This document shows positions 1 to 5,551 of a stretch of 5,551 nucleotides of DNA, in pieces. A model generated the notes under the pieces. The model did no database searches. It was not told the origin of the DNA and worked only from the letters and a program-made list of their open reading frames with translations. Made by a program: the position numbers and the translations under genes. The stretch spans positions 1 to 5,551 of the forward strand of contig NZ_PEGG01000231.1 in assembly GCF_002737765.1 (NCBI RefSeq), written 5' to 3'. Source of the stretch: Caulobacter sp. B11 (GTDB lineage: Bacteria; Pseudomonadota; Alphaproteobacteria; Caulobacterales; Caulobacteraceae). Numbering within the stretch: position 1 is the first letter of the stretch; the number at the start of each line of letters is the position of its first letter.

Positions 1-281
1 GCCGCCGGCCGCCGGTTCTCGCCGGCGACGAAGAAATAGCTGTTCACATAGTCCAGGCCCAGGCCCGTCCAGCGGCCCGGCGCGGCGATGGCCCCGCTGA
101 CCGGCTTGGCCACGGTGTCGACCGTCTGGCGGGTCACGCCATAGGCCTGCTGCTGCAGGGTCTCTCGCCGGTCGGCCAGCAGAAACGCCACCGCGATCAC
201 GATCGCGACGATGAGCGCCACGGCCGCGGTCCAGGTGAGCGGCACTTTCAGGTCGCCAAGCGGACCCTCTCGAAAGACCAC
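1..281 (-). CDS. mreC: Rod shape-determining protein MreC, N-terminal part (cut by window edge)
   Basis: MreC is a bitopic inner-membrane protein whose periplasmic part links MreB filaments to the elongation PBP/RodA machinery. The first 93 codons are visible. They show a short cytoplasmic head (VVFREGPLGDLKVPLTW), one membrane segment at about residues 17-37 (TAAVALIVAIVIAVAFLLA), then DRRETLQQQAYGVTRQTVDTVAKPVSG and a periplasmic stretch ending in YFFVAGENRR. This is the usual MreC N-terminal order, and the coiled coil should follow outside the window. The start is GTG at 281-279. GGGAG at 291-295 (minus strand) lies 9 nt upstream and is a good ribosome binding site, and there is no in-frame ATG nearby. 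It follows mreB after 48 nt on the same strand, so co-transcription is expected. The last visible residues (ENRR then PAA) differ from the ENRRL I would expect, but the edge prevents judging this. Confidence 0.93.
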   Translation of the reverse strand, partial: MVFREGPLGDLKVPLTWTAAVALIVAIVIAVAFLLADRRETLQQQAYGVTRQTVDTVAKPVSGAIAAPGRWTGLGLDYVNSYFFVAGENRRPA

Positions 282-319
282 GGACTATTTCTCCCGACGC
301 CCCCCAGGCGTCTCTGTCG

Positions 320-1418
<1,099 letters not shown>

Positions 1419-1485
1419 TTAACCAGAAAGCTGAGCCATTGCCGTCCAAGGGACAGCGGAAACAAAGTACCAACGGCTCCTACGT

Positions 1486-1514
1486 CATATAGGGACGAGA
1501 ACAACATGATTCCC
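1486..1514 (-). promoter_or_regulatory. Candidate mreB promoter with a GANTC site in the -35 position
   Basis: On the minus strand TATATG (1491-1486) resembles a -10 element. The place where a -35 hexamer would lie, 17 bp upstream (1514-1509), reads GGGAAT and is not TTGACA-like; it overlaps GAATC (1512-1508), a CcrM methylation site. A poor -35 together with a GANTC site is reminiscent of GcrA-assisted sigma-70 promoters of Caulobacter, in which CcrM methylation between or at the core elements matters. This is inference from a single -10-like match, about 113 bp from the mreB start. Confidence 0.25.
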
Positions 1515-1536
1515 GCATTTGGCGGGTGTTCGTCCC
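1492..1536. repeat. Nested inverted repeat upstream of mreB
   Basis: GGGACGA (1492-1498) pairs with TCGTCCC (1530-1536), ACA (1501-1503) with TGT (1527-1529), and CCCGC (1512-1516) with GCGGG (1522-1526) around the 5-nt loop ATTTG. That gives 15 pairs interrupted by a 2-nt and an 8-nt bulge on one side. GGGACGAG (1492-1499) has a second complement, CTCGTCCC, at 1543-1550, so two alternative outer stems are possible. No T-run follows on either strand, so a terminator is unlikely. It could be an mRNA leader fold or a protein-binding dyad. Confidence 0.5.
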
Positions 1537-1728
1537 GGTTCGCTCGTCCCACCGCGCGGCAGCAAGGCCGCTGGCGGGCTTCGCGGTCGCCCGGAGATGG
1601 CAAGCTGCCCCGACGACAGCCCGTTTGCCCTGCGAAAGCGTTGAATTCAAGGTCTATTCGCCGTCCAGCTTGATGGGCCCCGTCGAAGGGATGAAGCGCG
1701 CAGCCTCAACCCAGAAACATGGCGTTTT

Positions 1729-2605
1729 CTAGCCCAAGGCGGCCATCGCCACACCCACCGCCGTGACCAGACCGGCGGCCACCTGAAGCAGGCTTGTGCG
1801 CTCGGCGAACAGCCGTCGTCCGGCCACGGCCGCCATGGGCATTTCGACCACGCCGACCGCCCGAACCGGTCCGACCGGGCTCAGGGCCATGGCGGTGAAC
1901 CACAGGCCGGAGGCCGCCGCGCCGCAGAAGCCGGCCCCAGGGATTGTCGCCACTGCCGCACCACCGAGACCAGGGCGGCGGGGTTGCGCACGGCCAGGAC
2001 CGTGGTCAGCGCCGCCGACTGGATCGCCTGCACCACCATCACCGTCACCAGGGCCGAGAAGACGTGATGCTGCGGGTCAAAGGCCAGGGAAGCCTGGCGA
2101 AAGCAATTGGCGCTGAGGGCGAAGATCGCGCCGGATCCAAGCCCGGCCAGGGCCGCGCCCTTGCGCATCGGCGTCGCCTCGCGCGGCCAGGTCAGCACCG
2201 CCAGGCCCGCCGTGGCCACGAGGCCGCCGATCCAGGTCTGGGCCGAGACGTGGTCGCCGAACAGCAGCACGCCCCAGATCAGGGCGAACGGCAAGCCGCT
2301 CTGCTGCATGGCGGTTCCCAGGGCGAAGGAGGAGCGGTTCATGGCGGTCAGCAGGGCCGCCGTCGCGGCGATCTGCAGCCCCGCCCCCGCGACGCAGGCC
2401 AGCCAGAACCCCAGGCCAGCATGGGCCTGGGCCCCGGGCGTCACCGCCCAGGCGATGGCGGCGAACAGCATGGCGAACGGCAGGCCGAACAGGAACCGCA
2501 CCAGGGTCGCGCCCCACGCCCCGCCCCGCCCATCACCGAGCGCTGGGCGGCGTTGCGCAGCACCTGGAAGGCCGCCGCGCCGATGGTGATGGGAATCCAG
2601 ATCAT
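1729..2605 (-). pseudogene. EamA/DMT-family permease, disrupted by two frameshifts
   Basis: The intact relative would be an inner-membrane carrier of the drug/metabolite transporter superfamily, about 290 residues with ten membrane segments; the substrate cannot be told. Three frames must be joined. The ATG at 2605 (AAGGA 10 nt upstream) gives MIWIPITIGAAAFQVLRNAAQRSVMG. The middle frame gives GATLVRFLFGLPFAMLFAAIAW through to VVRQWRQSLG and includes FALGTAMQQSGLPFALIWGVLLFGD. The last frame gives AGFCGAAASGLWFTAMALSPVGPVRAVGVVEMP and ends VAMAALG at the TAG at 1729. The joins fall at about 2517-2531 and about 1935-1941, each in a G-rich run on the coding strand. In each case adding one G restores the frame. 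mreB and leuA on either side are intact, which favours real decay, but two base-calling losses remain possible. A shorter product from the GTG at 2501 would lack segment 1 and the true C-terminus. Confidence 0.85.
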
Positions 2606-2919
2606 GCTCGCGCCGTCCTTACACCGCCCTCACCCTGGACGTCCGTCTTTCAGAGAGCGGCATGACGCTCAGGCGGCGCACAGCCCGGCCATTGATCGGT
2701 CCCGTGACGGATTCCGGTCAAAGGGGCGGGCCGACCGTCCCGAGGCGGCCGAGGCGATGAACCTGCTCCGGCGCCGGGGTCATGGCCGTGTCGAGGCGGC
2801 GCGGCGGCAGACCCGCCATGTCGCCGACGAACAGAGCGACGGGCTGCTGATCGTCGGCTGGGCCGGCCTCATCGACGCTCGCGCCGCGGCCGTGCTTGAG
2901 ACGCGCGTCGGCCCGGACC
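2606..2919. other. 314-bp gap between leuA and the permease remnant
   Basis: On the minus strand this lies downstream of the leuA stop and upstream of the permease start. The only signals I see are the permease ribosome binding site (AAGGA on the minus strand, 2616-2620), a GANTC site at 2709-2713, and a stretch at about 2721-2920 with codon-like base periodicity (see the candidate small CDS). There is no T-run hairpin that would end the leuA transcript on the minus strand, and no clear promoter. Confidence 0.5.
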
Positions 2920-2984
2920 TCAGAACCCGCTGGCGATCGCCGGTTCGGGCCGGCTTTTTTCCTTGCGGGCGAAGAGGTTGTTGA
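2757..2984 (+). CDS. Candidate small plus-strand gene or gene remnant, unidentified
   Basis: I do not recognise this protein. From the ATG at 2757 the frame gives 75 residues, beginning MNLLRRRGHGRVEAAR and containing DGLLIVGWAGLIDARAAAVLE, the only hydrophobic stretch. The 54 codons from 2757 to 2918 show G+C of about 85% at position 1, 52% at position 2 and 87% at position 3. That is a coding-like pattern, but it is nearly symmetrical, so the mirror frame on the minus strand is also possible. The pattern decays where the frame enters the leuA 3' end (2920 onward), which it overlaps by 65 nt. The coding-like signal seems to begin before the ATG (KGRADRPEAAEA), so the true start may be missing or lie in another frame, for example ATG 2662 joined by a one-base shift near 2721-2730. 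There is no strong ribosome binding site. Confidence 0.22.
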   Translation: MNLLRRRGHGRVEAARRQTRHVADEQSDGLLIVGWAGLIDARAAAVLETRVGPDLRTRWRSPVRAGFFPCGRRGC

Positions 2985-4494
2985 GGGCGTTGACATAGGC
3001 CTTGGCCGAGGCGGTCAGGGTGTCGGTGTCGGCGGCCTGGCCGGTGGCGATGCGGCCGTCCTCCTCCAGACGCACCGAGACCTGGGCCTGGGCGTCGGTG
3101 CCCTCGGTGACCGCGTGCACCTGGAACAGGCGCAGGGCGGCCTCGTGCGGCACGATCATGTGGATGGCGTTGAACACCGCGTCGACGGGACCGTCGCCCG
3201 AGGCTTCGGCCGTCCGGGACTCGCCGTCGACCTCCAGGGTCAACTCGGCCGACTGGCCGTCGGTGCCGGCCACGACCCGCAGGCGCGAAACCCGGATCCG
3301 CTCCGAGCCGCGCGCCAGGGCGTCGTCGACCAGGGCGATGATGTCGTCGTCGTAGACATGCTTCTTGCGGTCGGCCAGGTCCTTGAAGCGGCCGAAGGCC
3401 TCCTTCAGGGCGTTCTGGCCCAGTTCATAGCCCAGGTCCTTCAGCTTGGCGCGGAAGGCGTGGCTGCCCGAATGCTTGCCCATGACCAGGCTGGACGGCG
3501 CCTGGCCGACCGATTCCGGGGTCATGATCTCGTAGGTCTCGCGGTTCTTCAGCATCCCGTCCTGGTGGATGCCGCTTTCATGCGCGAAGGCGTTCTTGCC
3601 GACGATGGCCTTGTTGTACTGCACCGGGAAACCGGTGATGGCCGAGACGTAACGGCTGGCGCGGGTGATGTGGGTGGTGTCGATCCGGGTGTCGTAGGGC
3701 AGCTTGTCGCCGCGGACCTTCAGGGCCATGACGACCTCTTCCAGCGCCGCGTTGCCGGCCCGCTCGCCCAGGCCGTTGATGGCGCATTCGATCTGGCGCG
3801 CCCCGCCCTGTACGCCGGCCAGGCTGTTGGCCACGGCCAGGCCCAGGTCGTTGTGGCAATGGGTCGAGAAGATCACCCGGTCGGCGCCCTCGACGTTCTG
3901 GGTCATCCAGCTGAACAGGTCGGCATATTCCGACGGATAGGTATAGCCGACGGTGTCGGGCAGGTTGATCGTCGTGGCTCCGGCCTTGATGGCGGTCTCG
4001 ATGGCGCGGCGCAGGAACTGGCGGTCGCTACGAGTGGCGTCCTCGGCCGACCATTCGACGTCGTCGCGCAGGTTGCGGGCGTGGGTCACCGAGCGGGCGA
4101 TCACGTCGATGACGGCGTCCGGCTCCATCTGCAGCTTGTGCTTCATGTGCAGGTCGCTGGTGGCGATCACCACATGGATGCGGCCGCGCTCGGTGGGCTT
4201 CAAGGCTTCGGCGCAGCGGTCGATATCGACCTGGTGGGCGCGGCACAGGCCGGCGATGGTCGAGGTCTTGACGATCTTGGCGATCTCGCGGACCGCCTCG
4301 AAGTCGCCGTTCGAGGCGATCGGGAAGCCGGCCTCGATGATGTCGACCCCCATCTCCTCGAGGATCTTGGCCAGCTCCAGCTTTTCGTCCAGCGACATGG
4401 AGGCGCCGGGCGACTGCTCGCCGTCGCGCATGGTGGTGTCAAAGATGACGACGTTGTCGCGCTTGTCGAAAGCGCCTGCGGAAACGGGGGTCAT
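2920..4494 (-). CDS. leuA: 2-isopropylmalate synthase
   Basis: LeuA condenses acetyl-CoA with 2-ketoisovalerate, the first committed step of leucine synthesis, in the cytoplasm. From the ATG at 4494 the protein has 524 residues. Early on comes FDTTMRDGEQSPG, then the barrel motifs INLPDTVGYTYPSEY, STHCHNDLGLAVANS and INGLGERAGNAALEEV; the first Asp of RDGEQ, both His of HCHND and the Asn of AGNA are the expected divalent-metal ligands. FAHESGIHQDGM carries catalytic His/Glu residues. The last about 125 residues (VSRLRVVAG to NNLFA) match the LeuA C-terminal regulatory domain that binds leucine, so feedback inhibition is expected. An in-frame ATG at 4542 would add 16 residues (MNAPPPRPQTSSTSKS). 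Only 8 of those 15 further codons end in G/C, against nearly all downstream, and its AGGGG directly touches the ATG, so I prefer 4494. The gene is intact. Confidence 0.96.
   Translation of the reverse strand: MTPVSAGAFDKRDNVVIFDTTMRDGEQSPGASMSLDEKLELAKILEEMGVDIIEAGFPIASNGDFEAVREIAKIVKTSTIAGLCRAHQVDIDRCAEALKPTERGRIHVVIATSDLHMKHKLQMEPDAVIDVIARSVTHARNLRDDVEWSAEDATRSDRQFLRRAIETAIKAGATTINLPDTVGYTYPSEYADLFSWMTQNVEGADRVIFSTHCHNDLGLAVANSLAGVQGGARQIECAINGLGERAGNAALEEVVMALKVRGDKLPYDTRIDTTHITRASRYVSAITGFPVQYNKAIVGKNAFAHESGIHQDGMLKNRETYEIMTPESVGQAPSSLVMGKHSGSHAFRAKLKDLGYELGQNALKEAFGRFKDLADRKKHVYDDDIIALVDDALARGSERIRVSRLRVVAGTDGQSAELTLEVDGESRTAEASGDGPVDAVFNAIHMIVPHEAALRLFQVHAVTEGTDAQAQVSVRLEEDGRIATGQAADTDTLTASAKAYVNALNNLFARKEKSRPEPAIASGF
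2939..2960 (+). terminator. Intrinsic-terminator-like hairpin on the strand opposite leuA
   Basis: On the plus strand GCCGG (2939-2943), the loop TTCGGG and CCGGC (2950-2954) are followed directly by six T (2955-2960). That is the form of a short rho-independent terminator. It lies inside the last codons of leuA, read on the other strand, where the T-run is AAA-containing codons (EKS). It would end a convergent transcript coming from the left. The stem has only 5 pairs, so it is modest, and it precedes the stop codon of the candidate small gene, which weakens the link between the two. Confidence 0.4.
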
Positions 4495-4633
4495 GGACTT
4501 ACTCGTGGAAGATGTCTGTGGTCGGGGCGGAGGAGCGTTCATCCCCTGTGCGCCCGGACACGACGAAGCGTGGCCGCTAGAGCGCCCAGGGGCTGATAAG
4601 CCGTAGCCAAAGCTGTTCGCACGCGACGTTCAT
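4495..4633 (-). promoter_or_regulatory. leuA 5' leader with nested hairpin (probable leucine attenuator)
   Basis: After the Leu codons of the leader peptide, minus-strand CCCCTG-G-GCGC (4592-4582) can pair with GCGC-A-CAGGGG (4553-4543), 10 pairs with one mismatch. Within it, GGCCACG pairs with CGTGTCC around CTTCGT (about 4574-4555), 6 pairs with one mismatch. The left arm lies inside codons 14-18 of the leader peptide, so a ribosome stalled at Leu codons 10-12 would block the outer stem. The CAGGGG arm could instead pair with CCCC at 4527-4524. This coupling is what attenuation needs. I see no U-run, so classical intrinsic termination is not evident; control of translation or of Rho access is an alternative. 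Confidence 0.55.
4577..4633 (-). CDS. Predicted leuA leader peptide, 18 residues, Leu-rich
   Basis: ATG at 4633 to TAG at 4577 encodes MNVACEQLWLRLISPWAL. Four of 18 residues are Leu, three of them spaced L-W-L-R-L at codons 8, 10 and 12. These use CTT, CTA and CTT, while the large genes around it use mainly CTG and CTC. Leu codons just upstream of a hairpin, in front of leuA, are the hallmark of leucine attenuation, in which slow translation at scarce charged tRNA-Leu changes the leader fold. There is no good Shine-Dalgarno sequence. The predicted transcription start falls on the A of the ATG, so it may be translated as a leaderless mRNA, which is common in Caulobacter. It would have no function as a protein. 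Two Trp codons (9, 16) are also present, but Leu fits the downstream gene. Confidence 0.6.
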   Translation of the reverse strand: MNVACEQLWLRLISPWAL

Positions 4634-4639
4634 GATCAC

Positions 4640-4668
4640 TTTCTACACAGCAGGCGGATTCCGAGCAA
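4640..4668 (-). promoter_or_regulatory. Predicted sigma-70-type promoter of leuA
   Basis: Minus-strand TTGCTC (4668-4663) and TAGAAA (4645-4640) are separated by 17 bp. The -10 agrees with TATAAT at 4 of 6 positions and partly with the Caulobacter housekeeping form; the -35 has the key TTG. The seventh base after the -10 is A4633, the first base of the leader-peptide ATG. A GATTC (GANTC) site at 4657-4661 lies in the spacer next to the -35. The inverted repeat 4673-4710 lies directly upstream, where an activator or repressor could act. Confidence 0.5.
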
Positions 4669-4672
4669 GCAT

Positions 4673-4710
4673 TTTGCGTCGTGACGGCAATCGGCCGCAC
4701 ACGACGCAAA
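4673..4710. repeat. Perfect 11-bp inverted repeat between the alkylsulfatase gene and the leuA promoter
   Basis: TTTGCGTCGTG (4673-4683) and CACGACGCAAA (4700-4710) are exact inverted copies separated by 16 bp. Inside, CGGC (4685-4688) can pair with GCCG (4694-4697) around AATCG, so RNA would form a long, almost continuous hairpin. It starts 9 nt after the alkylsulfatase stop codon and ends 4 bp from the leuA -35 element. It may be the 3' end structure of the sulfatase mRNA, although no U-run follows on the minus strand, or an operator for a dimeric regulator of leuA. Both roles are inference. Confidence 0.8.
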
Positions 4711-4719
4711 TTCATGCCG

Positions 4720-5551
4720 CTATCGGGCAGGCTCGGGGCGGGTGACGATCGGAAAATCGGTCGGGAAGGTGTCAAACCACCCCGTCAGCCGGCCGAAAGC
4801 CGACCGATCCCCCTCGATCTTGACCTGGCCGGTCAGCACCTTGCCGACCAGGGACGTGCCCTGAAACAGCGAGTCCAGGAACACCGGCCGGGCCACGGTC
4901 AGGGTGGCGTCGACGGTCTCGCCGCCCTTGGCCCGCTCGGCCACGAGCACCCGGTTGCGCACCTCGACCACGAAACGCTCATTGCGATCGGGGAAGACGA
5001 AGGCCAGCTTGACGGCGCCGTCGCCCACCTTGTCGCCGTTGAGCCGCACGGCCAGCAGGTCGAAGATCATCTCGCTGCTCAGGCCCTTGAGGATGTCGAG
5101 CGGGGCCAGGGAGGCCGGCAGCTTGCGCACGCCGTCGCGCAGTTCGTCGGCGGCGGTCAGGTACATGTTGCGCCAGATGGCGTTCTCGGTCTGGTAGCCC
5201 ATCTGCTCATAGGCCGCCGCCAGCTGGGCCTTGGACGCCTTGTCGGCGGAATCGGCCATGACCGCATGGTTGAGCAGGGTCGCCGCCCAGGCATAGTCGC
5301 CCGTGGCGGCGGCCGTGGCGGCCAGCTCGCGCACCTTGGCCGCGCCGCCCATGGCCGCCACATAGCGTCGGCCGGTCTCGACCGGCGGCGCGGGGGCCAG
5401 ATGGGCGGGGTTGGCGTCGTACCAGCCCATATAGCGCTGATAGACCGCGCGGCTGTTGAAGCTCATGCTGCCGTAATAGCCGCGATTGTACCAATCCTTG
5501 GCCAGGCTGGGCGGCAGCACGATCTGGGCGGCGATCTCGTCGCCGTTCAGC
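4720..5551 (-). CDS. Alkyl/aryl-sulfatase (SdsA/BDS1-like), C-terminal part
   Basis: Family members are zinc-dependent metallo-beta-lactamase-fold enzymes that hydrolyse sulfate esters of alkyl chains such as dodecyl sulfate, often in the periplasm. Only the last 277 codons are visible and the frame is open to the window edge, so the catalytic metal-binding domain and any signal peptide lie outside. The visible part begins LNGDEIAAQIVLPPSL, then AKDWYNRGYYGSMSFNSRAVYQRYMGWYDANPAHL, a strong signature of this family's all-helical dimerisation domain. It continues through VETGRRYVAAMGG and helical repeats to about fragment residue 145. The last about 125 residues (LAPLDILKGLSSEMIFDLLAVRLNGDKVGDG to FDTFPTDFPIVTRPEPAR) match the SCP2-like C-terminal domain thought to bind the hydrophobic substrate tail. 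Nothing here is broken. It ends upstream of leuA on the same strand, but the leuA promoter and inverted repeat between them argue for separate units. Substrate is not known. Confidence 0.92.
   Translation of the reverse strand, partial: LNGDEIAAQIVLPPSLAKDWYNRGYYGSMSFNSRAVYQRYMGWYDANPAHLAPAPPVETGRRYVAAMGGAAKVRELAATAAATGDYAWAATLLNHAVMADSADKASKAQLAAAYEQMGYQTENAIWRNMYLTAADELRDGVRKLPASLAPLDILKGLSSEMIFDLLAVRLNGDKVGDGAVKLAFVFPDRNERFVVEVRNRVLVAERAKGGETVDATLTVARPVFLDSLFQGTSLVGKVLTGQVKIEGDRSAFGRLTGWFDTFPTDFPIVTRPEPAR

Noticed and set aside
1641..1650. TTGAATTCAA palindrome in the permease-mreB gap
   Set aside because: It is a perfect 10-bp palindrome, but it is isolated, has no neighbouring copy or promoter element, and could be chance. 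It is recorded only as content of the gap.
2896..4596. Very long open frame on the plus strand opposite leuA, and a similar one (372-1376) opposite mreB
   Set aside because: Both are antisense shadows of well-identified genes in high-G+C DNA. Their products are rich in G, A, V, D, Q and H without recognisable motifs, and leuA and mreB match their families over full length.
4577..4633. Leader peptide as a tryptophan attenuator because it has two Trp codons
   Set aside because: The Trp codons are seven codons apart and single, whereas Leu codons are clustered and use uncommon forms, and the downstream gene makes leucine.
4673..4710. Inverted repeat as a classical rho-independent terminator of the alkylsulfatase gene
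   Set aside because: On the minus strand the stem is followed by AAAATGC and not by a T-run, so I list it as an inverted repeat of unknown role.

Overview
The window reads as chromosomal DNA from a Caulobacter-type alphaproteobacterium. Base composition is high in G+C, third codon positions are almost all G or C, the MreB protein closely matches what I know of the 347-residue Caulobacter MreB, and GANTC (CcrM) sites occur between genes. I see no mobile element, tRNA, rRNA or CRISPR array. Every confident gene lies on the minus strand, so transcription runs from right to left.

Layout in the direction of transcription: (1) 5551-4720, the C-terminal part of an alkyl/aryl-sulfatase (start outside the window). 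(2) 4719-4495, a compact control region for leuA. It holds a perfect 11-bp inverted repeat, a sigma-70-like promoter, a predicted 18-residue Leu-rich leader peptide whose ATG falls on the predicted +1, and a nested hairpin starting within the leader ORF. (3) 4494-2920, leuA, 2-isopropylmalate synthase, intact. (4) 2919-2606, a gap with a coding-like stretch of uncertain strand and, just inside the leuA 3' end, a plus-strand terminator-like hairpin. (5) 2605-1729, an EamA/DMT-family permease spread over three reading frames by two apparent one-base losses, each in a G-rich run. (6) 1728-1374, a gap that should carry the promoter of the shape operon, with a nested dyad and a GANTC site. (7) 1373-330, mreB, intact. 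(8) 281-1, the start of mreC, with a GTG start.

mreB and mreC form the start of a cell-shape operon that probably continues to the left (mreD, a class B PBP and rodA are usual). leuA is a separate unit for leucine synthesis, apparently controlled by its own translated leader. The permease between them looks inactive, unless the sequence has two base-calling errors. The most interesting part of the window is the leuA leader: it looks like a leucine-codon attenuation system that may start as a leaderless mRNA. It is best described as a predicted example of a known regulatory principle, with unusual details, rather than a wholly new system.
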